Below are positions 8,051 to 16,799 of a DNA stretch of 64,000 nt, one piece after another. This DNA comes from Rhizobiales bacterium TNE-4 (GTDB taxonomy: Bacteria; Pseudomonadota; Alphaproteobacteria; Rhizobiales; Beijerinckiaceae), in contig JAHRCV010000001.1 in assembly GCA_019083985.1 (NCBI GenBank), forward strand, positions 992,001 to 1,056,000, written 5' to 3'. The position numbers and the translations under genes were made by a program. Below the pieces are notes generated by a model that saw nothing but the letters and a program-made list of their open reading frames with translations, did not search any database and had not been told where the DNA came from. Each line of letters starts with the position of its first letter. Position 1 is the first letter of the stretch.

Positions 8051-9525
8051 ACCAGCACCAGATCGAGGATTTTCGCCGAGGCTAGGACGCCCGGCATGCC
8101 TGCGCCGGGATGGGTGCCAGCACCAACGAAATAGAGATTGTCGACTTCCTCACTCTTATTGTGCGTGCGGAACCATGCGCTCTGCGTGAGCAGCGGTTCA
8201 GGCCCGAAAGCGGCGCCACGCCATGCGAGCAGCCGATCAGCAAAATCGCGCGGATGGGTGACATGCGATGTGACGATGCTTTTCGAGAGGCCCGGCATAA
8301 GCCGCTCTTCAAGCCGCGCTTCAATGGCCTTGCGATAGGGCTCGGCCATCGTCTCCCAATCGACATCGGCATCAAGATGCGGCACCGGTGACAACGCATA
8401 GAAGGCATCGCAGCCATCGGGTGCAAGCGATGGGTCGGTTGCAGTCGGGCGATGCAGATAGATGCTGAAATCGTCAGCAAGAATTTTGCGCTTGAAGATG
8501 TCCTTCAACAATTCCTCATAGCGGGGGCCCATCAAAACGGTGTGATGTTCAAGATTGTCATAGCGCTTGTTAGTGCCGAAATACCAGACGAACACACCCA
8601 TGGAGTAATCGAGGCTATCGACCTTTTTGTCGGTCCATCGGCGGCGCGGCACGTCGCGCAGGAGATTGCTGTAGGTCCACGCAATATCTGCATTCGAAAC
8701 GACGAGATCAGCACTGATTGTTTCGCCATTAGCGAGTGTCACGCCGGTGGCGTGTCCATTCACCACATCAATCTTGTCGACGGTTGCATTGTAGCGAATG
8801 CGATTTCCCTGCGACTCGACGAGGCCGAGTAGGCCGTTGACAAGGGCGCCCGTGCCACCCATCGCGAAATGAACGCCCCACCGCCGTTCGAGATAGGAGA
8901 TGAGAATATAGACCGACGTGACGGAGAGGGGATTGCCGCCAATGAAAAGCGGATGGAAGCTTAAGACGATACGAAGGCGCTGGTCCTTCACATAATTGCA
9001 CACCGCACGCCAGACGGAGCGGTCGCTGCGCAGCATGGCGAGTTTTGGCAGGGCCTTCATCATGTCAGTGAAGTTCGTGAAGGGCATATTGCCGAGCACT
9101 TCGAAACCATACCAATAGCGATCTTCGCTCGCTTTGAGGAAAGCTTCATAGCCTTTCACATCTTGCGGCGAGAGGCGTGCCACTTCGGCCCGCATCTTGT
9201 CGGGATCGCCGCTGCAATCGAAATGCGAACCGTCGTCGAAAACGATGCGATAGAACGGATCGAGCGGGGCGAGCGTGACATCGTCGGACATTTTCCGTCC
9301 GCACAATTCCCATAATTCCTCGAAGAGAAACGGGACTGTCACGATGGTGGGGCCAGCGTCGAAGCTGAACCCATCCTGCTTATGGACATAGGCGCGGCCG
9401 CCGGGGGCGTCGAGCCGTTCGAGAATGGTCACCCGATAGCCGCGTGCGCCGAGGCGAATGGCGGCAGCCAATCCGCCGAAGCCAGAACCGATCACCACCG
9501 CATGGGGTTGGCGTGCCGCGTTCAT
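8047..9525 (-). CDS. crtI: Phytoene desaturase CrtI
   Basis: CrtI is the FAD-dependent desaturase that converts phytoene to neurosporene or lycopene; together with CrtC, CrtD, CrtF and CrtA the three-step neurosporene type is expected. The 492-residue protein begins with VIGSGFGGLAAAIRLGARG (FAD binding) and ends with the family signature NLYFVGAGTHPGAGMPGVL. ATGA overlaps join it to bchO upstream and crtB downstream. Whether it performs three or four desaturations cannot be decided from the sequence alone. Confidence 0.95.
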   Translation of the reverse strand: MNAARQPHAVVIGSGFGGLAAAIRLGARGYRVTILERLDAPGGRAYVHKQDGFSFDAGPTIVTVPFLFEELWELCGRKMSDDVTLAPLDPFYRIVFDDGSHFDCSGDPDKMRAEVARLSPQDVKGYEAFLKASEDRYWYGFEVLGNMPFTNFTDMMKALPKLAMLRSDRSVWRAVCNYVKDQRLRIVLSFHPLFIGGNPLSVTSVYILISYLERRWGVHFAMGGTGALVNGLLGLVESQGNRIRYNATVDKIDVVNGHATGVTLANGETISADLVVSNADIAWTYSNLLRDVPRRRWTDKKVDSLDYSMGVFVWYFGTNKRYDNLEHHTVLMGPRYEELLKDIFKRKILADDFSIYLHRPTATDPSLAPDGCDAFYALSPVPHLDADVDWETMAEPYRKAIEARLEERLMPGLSKSIVTSHVTHPRDFADRLLAWRGAAFGPEPLLTQSAWFRTHNKSEEVDNLYFVGAGTHPGAGMPGVLASAKILDLVLV

Positions 9526-10409
9526 GATGGTGTTGCCTTGTGGTTGTCCGCTGCCGGGATCAGCGAAAGGATCAGACCGGCGATTAATTCGGGATTTTCT
9601 TCATGGGCCAAATGGCCGAGGCGGGGAAGGCGATGCACATGAGCCGTTGGGACGACACGTGCCACGGCATCGGATGAATCGGGGGGAATGGTGCGGTCGG
9701 CTTCGCCCGCGATCAGGACAAGTTTGGTTTGCAGCGATGGTAGATCGCGCGCCAGCGTTTCGAGATCCCAATGGGCCATCATGCGCAAGGCTGCAGCGAC
9801 ATGGCGGCGTGATTGCAGCAGGCGGCGATAACAGGCACGGCTGTCTTCGGGCACTTTCGAGCCTGTGTCCTTCAACAGCTTATCGACCGTTGCGCCATCC
9901 GCCTGTTTCGAAAAGAACCAAGGCACGAACGGATTGGCGGCGAGAAATTTTGCCATCAAAGAGACGAAGGGATGCGAGAACGGATGCAATGGTAAGATCG
10001 CGCCATTGAGCGCAATGATGGCGGCCGGATTGATTGCATGATCAAGCGCGAGACGAATGAGAATGGCGGCACCGGCTGAATGGCCGACAGCTAAAACAGG
10101 GTCAGCACCTAGTTGTTTCATCAGGCTTGCGATGGCGCGCGCCATGCCGGGTAGGGTGAAGAGATCGGAGCGATCCGTCTCGGAAAAAGCATGGCCCGGG
10201 AGATCAATCGCGATGACATGGGCTTCGGTGGCCAACAAAGGCGCGAGCGCGGCGAAAGAGTGTGTCGAAGCGCCCGTGCCGTGGATGAGGAGGATCGTTG
10301 GCCCTTCGCCCCATTCCTGAACATGGAAATCGACGCCGCTGGCGCGGATGATCCGGCTCTTGTCGCGGTTAGGCCAATCGTGTGGAACGATTGTTGGGCT
10401 GTGGGACAT
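9522..10409 (-). CDS. bchO: Alpha/beta hydrolase BchO (Mg-chelatase accessory)
   Basis: BchO is an alpha/beta-fold hydrolase found in photosynthesis clusters, usually beside bchID, and assigned an accessory role in magnesium chelation. The 295-residue form shows the oxyanion segment LLIHGTGASTHSF, the nucleophile elbow VGHSAGAA (Ser) and a late HLPRLGHLAHEE containing the catalytic His. Upstream ATGs exist at 10445 and 10514. I prefer 10409 (MSHSPTIVPHDWPNR) because family members start close to the DWPNR motif and the far ATG lies against the PpsR-type promoter box. It leads the bchO-crtI-crtB unit; bchI and bchD are absent here, so the usual bchIDO linkage is broken. Confidence 0.86.
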   Translation of the reverse strand: MSHSPTIVPHDWPNRDKSRIIRASGVDFHVQEWGEGPTILLIHGTGASTHSFAALAPLLATEAHVIAIDLPGHAFSETDRSDLFTLPGMARAIASLMKQLGADPVLAVGHSAGAAILIRLALDHAINPAAIIALNGAILPLHPFSHPFVSLMAKFLAANPFVPWFFSKQADGATVDKLLKDTGSKVPEDSRACYRRLLQSRRHVAAALRMMAHWDLETLARDLPSLQTKLVLIAGEADRTIPPDSSDAVARVVPTAHVHRLPRLGHLAHEENPELIAGLILSLIPAADNHKATPS

Positions 10410-10528
10410 GATGCCGGCGTGTGGCATGCCATGGGGGTTAGCCATGGCAGGAGCTTGGCGGCTGCGGCGTTCGCCCGTTTCCGCCTTTCGCGTCCTGTTT
10501 GCCTGTCGCGTCACGTCCGGTCCCCGTA

Positions 10529-10546
10529 TGTCAAACTAAATTGACA
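10529..10546 (-). promoter_or_regulatory. PpsR/CrtJ-type box upstream of bchO-crtI-crtB
   Basis: TGTCAAACTAAATTGACA is a perfect TGT-N12-ACA site with extended symmetry (TGTCAA/TTGACA). On the gene strand one arm reads TTGACA and could serve as a -35 element, so repressor binding would block polymerase. It sits between the pcm stop and bchO. Confidence 0.82.
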
Positions 10547-10571
10547 TTTTTGGACCTTCTGCACAATGGGC

Positions 10572-11231
10572 TTAGCTCTGAGGTGGGTCGGTTGGGTCTG
10601 AGATCAGGGGTACGAACCGCACTTCGCCCAAATCCCGCGCGCTGAAGCTGCCATCTTGGCGCCGGACATATTTCATCAGCCATTGGGGGCCATGTTCGGG
10701 GCCGATCGGGATAATGAGGCGTCCGCCGGGGGCCAATTGGTCGAGAAGAGCTTGGGGCGCTTCCTCGGCGGCGGCGGCGACCAGAATGGCGTTGTAAGGG
10801 GCCGCCAACGGCCATCCCCATGTTCCGTCGGCCGTGACGATCGCAACATTCTTGATCCCGAGGGCTTCGATTCGGCCTTCAGCCGCCTTGGCGAGGCTCT
10901 CATGCCGTTCCACGGCATGAACCTGCGCAACCATGTGGCCAAGGAGTGCGGCGGCGTAGCCCGATCCAGCCCCGATTTCGAGGACATGATCCTCTGGCTT
11001 CAGCTCGGCCGCCTCCAACATCAAGGCGACGATGAAGGGCTGGCTGATGGTCTGCTGTTCGCCGATGGGGAGAGGACGGTCTTCATAGGCGGCGGTTTGG
11101 TCGTTTTGATCGACGAAGGCCTCGCGCGGAACGGTGCGTAGCGCATCCAGCACGCGAGCGTCGCGAATACCCCTTCGGGCGATCCGGTCGGCCATGCGGC
11201 GGCGGACGGGGGCAAAATCTTCGTATGGCAT
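10572..11231 (-). CDS. pcm: Protein-L-isoaspartate O-methyltransferase
   Basis: Pcm methylates isoaspartyl residues in damaged proteins with SAM, starting their repair. The 219-residue protein has the family N-terminal VPREAFVD region, the PIGEQQTISQPFIVALM block and SAM motif VLEIGAGSGYAAALLG (about residue 80), all typical of the family. It reads toward the bchO promoter but is not obviously part of the photosynthesis regulon. Length is normal. Confidence 0.93.
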   Translation of the reverse strand: MPYEDFAPVRRRMADRIARRGIRDARVLDALRTVPREAFVDQNDQTAAYEDRPLPIGEQQTISQPFIVALMLEAAELKPEDHVLEIGAGSGYAAALLGHMVAQVHAVERHESLAKAAEGRIEALGIKNVAIVTADGTWGWPLAAPYNAILVAAAAEEAPQALLDQLAPGGRLIIPIGPEHGPQWLMKYVRRQDGSFSARDLGEVRFVPLISDPTDPPQS

Positions 11232-11324
11232 GGCGTTGCTCCCGGCTCAGGTGAAGCAACAACGCGTCAGAACTGGTTTAGCTCCCGGCCGTCGGCAAAA
11301 GATTTGTGGGGGTCCGGTGGCGTG

Positions 11325-11420
11325 TCACCGCCCGAGGATCATCACCACGCCAAGAACAGACACCGCCAGCAAAGCGGACATGGCCACATATTCTGCTCTG
11401 ATTCGGATGTCGAACCCCAT
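11325..11420 (-). CDS. Small 31-residue single-helix membrane protein (hypothetical)
   Basis: A 31-codon frame starts with MGFDIRIRAEYVAMSAL and continues as one hydrophobic helix to the end. A GGGAG ribosome-binding site sits about 7 bases before the ATG on the gene strand. The peptide has a charged N-terminus and a roughly 16-residue apolar segment, as expected for a single-pass inner-membrane microprotein. It is divergent from the lyase operon and upstream of pcm. No family is recognised. The good ribosome-binding site makes it more than a chance frame, but there is no homology evidence. Confidence 0.5.
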   Translation of the reverse strand: MGFDIRIRAEYVAMSALLAVSVLGVVMILGR

Positions 11421-11605
11421 GGTTATGCTCCCACTGCCCAAGTTGAGCAGCAATGTGCCATCCCGAGGTGATGGCGCAACACAATTCCACATAATTTGGG
11501 CGGCGATTTCGGAGAATGGGCCGGATTTGGTTTGCATCGCACACCGGGTCCGCACTGGCCTGCGCCCATGTCGCGGATTAGGCTCGCTCGAGAGGGAGTT
11601 CGGCC

Positions 11606-11914
11606 ATGACAGATGGGATGCCTTTTTTGCTGCTCGACGCGCGCGACAATGTTCTTGTCGTGACGCGCCGGATCAAAGCGGGCGAGCGGCTGAACATTGA
11701 TGGGGAAGCCGTTGTTGCCGAACAGGATTTTCCGCTCGCGCATAAGCTTGCGCGCAAGCCGATCGCGCCCGGCGAGACGATTGTGAAATATGGGGCGCCG
11801 ATTGGTGTGGCGACCGCTGCAATTCCATGCGGCGCGCATGTGCATGTCCATAACATGAAGAGTGCCTATACGCCGACCTATACGCTCGATGCAGAAAAAG
11901 GGGACGCGGCATGA
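11606..11914 (+). CDS. UxaA-family small subunit (SAF domain), altronate dehydratase/SuyA-like
   Basis: This 102-residue protein is a stand-alone SAF domain corresponding to the N-terminus of altronate/galactarate dehydratases (UxaA/GarD) and to the small subunit of sulfolactate sulfo-lyase (SuyA). Typical segments are ARDNVLVVTRRIKAGE and the C-terminal GAHVHVHNM. An AGAGGGAG ribosome-binding site precedes the ATG. It overlaps the large-subunit gene by 4 bp, so the two form one enzyme. The substrate is a hydroxy acid; sugar acid versus sulfolactate cannot be settled from this sequence. Confidence 0.8.
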   Translation: MTDGMPFLLLDARDNVLVVTRRIKAGERLNIDGEAVVAEQDFPLAHKLARKPIAPGETIVKYGAPIGVATAAIPCGAHVHVHNMKSAYTPTYTLDAEKGDAA

Positions 11915-13101
11915 TGCAGGGTTTTCTGCGCAGTGATGGGCGCAAAGGCATCCGCAATGTCGTCGCGGTCGGTTATCTCGTTGAGTGCGCCCATCATGTG
12001 GCACGCGAAATCGCACTGCCCATGCGAGACGATGATGTGCATGTGATTGGGTTTCCGGGCTGCTATCCCAATGAGTATGCGCAGCGGATGATGGAGCAGC
12101 TCTGCACGCATCCGAATGTCGGGGCGGTGCTGCTCGTCTCATTGGGATGCGAGAGTTTCAACAAATATGGGCTTGAGCGCGCGGTACGCGCCTCGGGCCG
12201 TCCTGTAAAGACGCTCACGATCCAAGCGACTGGCGGCACGCGCGCGAGCATTGCGGAGGGCCGGGCCTGGGTCGCTGAACACCGCGCTGCGCTTGACGTG
12301 ATGCCGACCGTGCCCATGGATGTCAGTGAGCTTGTGATCGGCACCGTGTGTGGCGGCTCCGATGGCACATCGGGCATCACCGGCAATCCGGCGGCCGGGC
12401 GCGCCTTTGACCGTTTGATCGCGGCAGGTGCTGCTTGCATTTTCGAAGAGACAGGCGAGTTGATCGGGTGCGAACACATCATGGCTTCGCGCGCGATCAA
12501 TCCCGCTTTGGGTGAGGTAATTGAAGCATCGGTTGCCAAAGCAGCGCGTTATTACGCGACACTCGGCTATGGTTCGTTCGCTGCCGGCAATGCGGATGGC
12601 GGGCTTTCAACCATCGAAGAAAAATCGATGGGCGCTTATGCGAAATCGGGTTCATCCCCGATCAGCGGGTTGATCAAGCCGGGCGATGTGCCGCCAAAAG
12701 GCGGGCTCTATCTCCTCGATGTCGTGCCCGATGGCGATGTGCGCTTCGGTTTTCCGAACATCAACGACAATGCCGAGATCGCTGAATTGATCGCCTGCGG
12801 CGCGCATGCCGTTTATTTCGTGACCGGACGTGGCTCGGTTGTCGGCTCCGCCATTTCACCCGTCATCAAGATCTGCGCGAACCCGGAAACCTATCGGCGC
12901 ATGGCCGACGATATGGATGTCGATGCCGGGCGCATCTTGGAGGGCCGCGCGACGCTTGATCAGGTGGGGCAGGAGATTTTCGATCTGACGATCGGCTTAG
13001 GGCAGGGGCAGCGCACGCGCTCCGAAGATCTCGGGCATCAAGAATTCATCCTGACCTATAAGAGTTTTGAGCCGTTGGGACCGGCCTGTCTGCCGCGTTA
13101 A
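11911..13101 (+). CDS. UxaA-family large subunit, altronate dehydratase/SuyB-like lyase
   Basis: The 396-residue protein is the catalytic half of the UxaA/GarD family, which performs beta-elimination on hydroxy acids (water from altronate or galactarate, sulfite from 3-sulfolactate in SuyAB). It begins with the family motif GFLRSDGRKGIRN and contains several conserved Cys and Gly blocks (IGFPGCYPN, LVSLGCES, GTVCGGSDGTSGI). The neighbouring TAXI-type TRAP importer probably brings in the substrate. There is no sulfite-handling or sugar-acid kinase gene nearby to decide between the two options. Confidence 0.8.
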   Translation: MMQGFLRSDGRKGIRNVVAVGYLVECAHHVAREIALPMRDDDVHVIGFPGCYPNEYAQRMMEQLCTHPNVGAVLLVSLGCESFNKYGLERAVRASGRPVKTLTIQATGGTRASIAEGRAWVAEHRAALDVMPTVPMDVSELVIGTVCGGSDGTSGITGNPAAGRAFDRLIAAGAACIFEETGELIGCEHIMASRAINPALGEVIEASVAKAARYYATLGYGSFAAGNADGGLSTIEEKSMGAYAKSGSSPISGLIKPGDVPPKGGLYLLDVVPDGDVRFGFPNINDNAEIAELIACGAHAVYFVTGRGSVVGSAISPVIKICANPETYRRMADDMDVDAGRILEGRATLDQVGQEIFDLTIGLGQGQRTRSEDLGHQEFILTYKSFEPLGPACLPR

Positions 13102-13194
13102 GCGCCATTTCGCGTCGCAGCAAAAGCGATGCTTTACGCATGGCGGGCAACCTGTTCATATCGAAATATATCAACAACACAGGGAGATGCGTTG

Positions 13195-14166
13195 ATGTTC
13201 ACTCGTCGCAGTTTAGCTGGGCTCGCGCTCAGCGCGGCTTTGGCCACTGGCTTTGCGGTTTCGGTCTCGGCGCAGGGGCCGACCTTTTTCCGCATCGGGA
13301 CAGGCGGCACTGCCGGGACCTATTATCCGGTCGGCGGGATGATCTCGAACATCGTCTCCAATCCGCCGAACTTGATCGTCACGGCGCAGGCCTCGAATGG
13401 TTCGGTGGCCAATGTGAACTCGGTCGTTTCGGGGCAGCTCGAATCCGGCTTTTCGCAGGCTGACGTCGCCGCATGGGCTTATACCGGCACGGGTCTTTTC
13501 GAAGGCAAGCCAAAGGCCGTCGATCTCCGTCTGATTGCCAATCTCTATCCGGAGAGCATTCATTTCGTGGCCAGCAAGGCGTCCGGCATCAAGTCGATCA
13601 GCGAGCTGAAGGGCAAACGTGTTGCGCTTGACGAACCGGGTTCGGGCACGCTCGTCGATGCGAAGATCATTCTCAAGGCCTATGGCCTCACCGAAGCTGA
13701 CATCAAGCCGGAATACATCAAGCCGAACCAGGCGGCGGACAAGATGCGCGACGGTTCGCTCGATGCGTTCGTGTTCGTGGGTGGTTATCCGACGAGCGCG
13801 ATTGCCGAATTGGCCGCGACGGGTGCTGGCATTGTGCTGCTGCCGATCGATGGCGCGCAGGCTGATGCGATCCGGAAGGAATATCCCTTCTTCGCGTCTG
13901 ACGACATTCCGGCTGAAACCTATAAGGGCGTTGCCGCGGTTAAAACGCTTGCGGTCGGTGCGCAATGGGTCACATCGGCAAAGATTGCCGACGCCACGGT
14001 TTATGAAATCACTAAGGCTCTGTTCTCGGACAAGGCCCGTGCGGCGCTTGATGCCGGCCATGCCAAGGGCAAGGTCATCAAGAAAGACACGGCGATTGCG
14101 GGTGCCGGCATCCCGATCCATCCGGGTGCAGAGAAGTTCTACAAGGAAATCGGCCTCATCAAGTAA
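13195..14166 (+). CDS. TAXI-family TRAP transporter solute-binding protein
   Basis: This is a periplasmic binding protein of the TAXI type, which works with a fused membrane protein to import organic acids driven by an ion gradient. The frame chosen gives 323 residues, with a signal peptide (RRSLAGLALSAALATG then VSAQG cleavage region) and the family motif IGTGGTAGTYYPVGG. An AGGGAG ribosome-binding site supports the ATG at 13195 over an in-frame codon 66 bases upstream. It lies between the UxaA-like enzyme and the TRAP permease. A GC-rich hairpin follows the gene. Confidence 0.92.
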   Translation: MFTRRSLAGLALSAALATGFAVSVSAQGPTFFRIGTGGTAGTYYPVGGMISNIVSNPPNLIVTAQASNGSVANVNSVVSGQLESGFSQADVAAWAYTGTGLFEGKPKAVDLRLIANLYPESIHFVASKASGIKSISELKGKRVALDEPGSGTLVDAKIILKAYGLTEADIKPEYIKPNQAADKMRDGSLDAFVFVGGYPTSAIAELAATGAGIVLLPIDGAQADAIRKEYPFFASDDIPAETYKGVAAVKTLAVGAQWVTSAKIADATVYEITKALFSDKARAALDAGHAKGKVIKKDTAIAGAGIPIHPGAEKFYKEIGLIK

Positions 14167-14192
14167 GGCGCGTTTTTCTGCTGCAATCGGAG

Positions 14193-14214
14193 GCCCCGGC
14201 GGATGTGCCGGGGC
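14193..14214 (+). terminator. Intercistronic hairpin after the TAXI binding protein
   Basis: An 8-bp perfect stem (GCCCCGGC/GCCGGGGC) with a 6-base loop is followed by TTCAATTTT. Located 26 bp after the binding-protein stop and before the permease, it may be a leaky terminator or an mRNA-stabilising structure that raises the ratio of binding protein to permease. Confidence 0.65.
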
Positions 14215-14270
14215 TTCAATTTTGAGTGAATAGCCTGCCCGATCTTCGGTGCGGGTCGAGGATTGAGACC

Positions 14271-16433
14271 GTGACGCCCCATACCGCTCCCAACACGCAA
14301 GACCTAGCGAAGCTTGAAGAAGAGTTCGATCCCGAGATTCGGTTTCGGCCCCTTCTCCCTGTCGCTGGTTTCATCGTTGCAGTGTTGTTGTTTGCCCTGT
14401 CTCTGTTTCATTACTACACGGCCGGGTTTGGCCTGTTACGCGAAACAACACATCGCGCCATTCACCTGTCTTTTGTGCTGGGCCTGATTTTCCTCGTTTT
14501 CTCGGCGTGGGGCCGCAATAAGGACGAGCAAAAATCCACGCTGCTCGCGCCCGGCGGTATTTCTGGGCTTGATTGGCTTTTCGCAGCCGCGGCCGTGCTG
14601 GCTTGCATGTATGTGCCATGGATCTTCAACGATCTGGCTTTCCGTGTCGGCAATCCTTTGCCTGAAGACGTGGTGATGGGCACGGTGATGATCGTTGTGC
14701 TGCTTGAGGCGACGCGACGTTCGAACGGCATTGCGTTGCCGATCATTGCGGTTGCGCTCATGCTCTATGCCTATTTCGGCCCGTCGATGCCGGGGATCCT
14801 GAAACATCCCGGCGCGACATGGTCGGGTATCGTCAACCATCTCTATCTGACAAGCCAAGGCGTCTATGGCGTCGCGCTCGGCGTCGTCGCCACCTATGTG
14901 TTCCATTACGTTTTGTTTGGTGTGCTGGCGACACGGATCGGGCTCGGTAAGCTTTTCATCGATCTCGCCTCTTATGTCGCGGGCCGCTATGTCGGCGGTC
15001 CGGCCAAAGTGTCGATCTTCGGCTCGGCGCTGTTTGGCATGATATCCGGCTCATCGATTGCCAATACGGTGACGGTTGGCTCGCTCACCATTCCGGCGAT
15101 GATCCGGCTCGGCTATCCGAAGCATTTCGCCGCGGCGGTTGAATCAACCGCCTCGACTGGCGGGCAGATCACGCCGCCGATCATGGGAGCCGCCGCGTTC
15201 CTGATGATCGAATTTTTAGGCGTGTCCTATACCTCGATCATTCTGGCCGCGATCGTGCCGGCCTTTATGCATTTCTTCGGCGTTTTCTGTCAGGTGCATT
15301 TCGAAGCCAAGCGCAACAATATGCAGGGCATGCGGGCTGAGGACATTCCAAACCCGCGCGATGTGATTGCGCAAGGGTGGCAGACAGCAACGCCGCTCGC
15401 GCTCCTGCTTGCGATCCTGTTCTCGGGCTACACGCCCTATCTCGCAGCCTTTTGGGGTATTACGGGGTGCATGGTCGTCGGCCTTTTGCGCGACCGTCTC
15501 ATCACGAGCGCGTTCACCGTTACAGTCTTGGTTGCGACATGGCTTGGTTTTCTCACGACAAGCTGGTTCGTCGTGCTCGCGGGGCTCTTTCTGCTAGCGA
15601 TTTTTGCGCTCTCATTTTTCCGGGGGGATGAAGGCCGCGCACGGATGATCGACATTGCCGATGCCTTTGTCGTTGGTGCGAAATATGCCATCGCCGTTGG
15701 TGCCGCCGCCGCCGCTGTCGGGATCATCGTCGGCGTCATTACGCTGACGGGTGTCGGCTTCAAGATTTCGTGGCTTGTGACGACGGTGGCGGCCGATATC
15801 GGTAAGCTCTTCCTTGCCATCGCGCCGGGCGATTGGCTGACGCTGAAAGAATTGACTTTGTTCTTCACGCTCATCCTGACGGCGATTGTGTGTATCCTGC
15901 TTGGTACGGGCGTGCCGACGACGGCGACCTATATCATCATGGTCACCGTGGCTGCGCCGACGTTGGGCTTACTTGGCGTTGAGGCCATCGTCGCGCATTT
16001 CTTTGTGTTTTATTACGGCGTGTTGGCCGATATCACGCCGCCTGTGGCGCTCGCCGCGTATGCAGGTGCAAGCATGGCGGGCGCTGATCCGTTCAAGACG
16101 GGAAACACGGCGTTTCGCCTTGCGCTCGGCAAAATTCTCGTGCCCTTCGTGTTCGTCTATGGTCCAGCCATGCTGATCGTCACCAAAGGCTTCACATGGT
16201 ATGATTTCATTGTGACCACGTTTGGCTGTGCGGTCGGCATTGTCATGCTGTCAGGGGCCTTTGCTGGTTTCATGGTGACGCGCCTCTCGGCATGGCAAAG
16301 GTGGCTTGTCGGGATTGCTGCGCTACCCACCATCGCACCCGGTTTGCCATCGACGCTTGCGGGGCTTGCGATTGCGCTGCCGGTCCTGATCCCGCAGATC
16401 TTGGCGCTGAGAGGGACGAAACAAACCGCATGA
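14271..16433 (+). CDS. TRAP transporter fused permease (4TM-12TM)
   Basis: This inner-membrane protein of 720 residues combines the small and large TRAP membrane subunits (DctQ- and DctM-like), as usual for TAXI systems. Many hydrophobic segments are visible, along with the family blocks SALFGMISGSSIANTVTVG and STGGQITPPIMGAAAFL. I chose the GTG at 14271, which has a GAGGA ribosome-binding site 7 bases upstream; another GTG lies at 14226. Its stop overlaps the ATG of an SMR-family gene. Confidence 0.92.
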   Translation: MTPHTAPNTQDLAKLEEEFDPEIRFRPLLPVAGFIVAVLLFALSLFHYYTAGFGLLRETTHRAIHLSFVLGLIFLVFSAWGRNKDEQKSTLLAPGGISGLDWLFAAAAVLACMYVPWIFNDLAFRVGNPLPEDVVMGTVMIVVLLEATRRSNGIALPIIAVALMLYAYFGPSMPGILKHPGATWSGIVNHLYLTSQGVYGVALGVVATYVFHYVLFGVLATRIGLGKLFIDLASYVAGRYVGGPAKVSIFGSALFGMISGSSIANTVTVGSLTIPAMIRLGYPKHFAAAVESTASTGGQITPPIMGAAAFLMIEFLGVSYTSIILAAIVPAFMHFFGVFCQVHFEAKRNNMQGMRAEDIPNPRDVIAQGWQTATPLALLLAILFSGYTPYLAAFWGITGCMVVGLLRDRLITSAFTVTVLVATWLGFLTTSWFVVLAGLFLLAIFALSFFRGDEGRARMIDIADAFVVGAKYAIAVGAAAAAVGIIVGVITLTGVGFKISWLVTTVAADIGKLFLAIAPGDWLTLKELTLFFTLILTAIVCILLGTGVPTTATYIIMVTVAAPTLGLLGVEAIVAHFFVFYYGVLADITPPVALAAYAGASMAGADPFKTGNTAFRLALGKILVPFVFVYGPAMLIVTKGFTWYDFIVTTFGCAVGIVMLSGAFAGFMVTRLSAWQRWLVGIAALPTIAPGLPSTLAGLAIALPVLIPQILALRGTKQTA

Positions 16434-16759
16434 GCTGGCTTTATCTCGGGATCGCAATCTTTGCTGAAGTGATCGGCACTACGGCGCTGAAGGCGACGGA
16501 TGGCTTCTCCAAGCTTCTCCCATCGCTGATCGTCATCGTGGCTTATGGAGCCAGCTTCTATTTCCTGTCACTGACCTTGAAGATCATTCCCGTAGGGATT
16601 GCCTATGCCGTGTGGTCTGGCGTCGGTATCGTTCTGATCGCGCTGGCCGGGTGGTGGTTCTTCGGTCAGACCATCGACAAGGCAGGCGTCGTTGGCATTC
16701 TACTGATTGGTGCCGGTGTGATCGTGCTCAATACATTTTCACAAACCGGCGTTCACTAG
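16430..16759 (+). CDS. SMR-family small multidrug/guanidinium exporter (EmrE-like)
   Basis: This protein of 109 residues has four transmembrane helices, the small multidrug resistance architecture. The essential membrane-embedded Glu lies in AEVIGTTALKATDGF (about residue 13), and the late signature VWSGVGIVLIALAGW is typical of the EmrE/QacE branch. The ATGA overlap with the TRAP permease indicates translational coupling, so it may export a product or toxic relative of what the importer brings in. The drug-export and guanidinium-export branches cannot be separated with confidence here. Confidence 0.88.
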   Translation: MSWLYLGIAIFAEVIGTTALKATDGFSKLLPSLIVIVAYGASFYFLSLTLKIIPVGIAYAVWSGVGIVLIALAGWWFFGQTIDKAGVVGILLIGAGVIVLNTFSQTGVH

Positions 16760-16799
16760 CGCGCCAAAGCGCCTCTCACCGTCCGAACATCGCCGCGCA

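Noticed and set aside
13213-14121. Open frame of 302 codons antisense to the TAXI binding-protein gene
   Set aside because: It has low-complexity Arg-rich composition, no recognisable motif, and the sense strand encodes an unambiguous protein.
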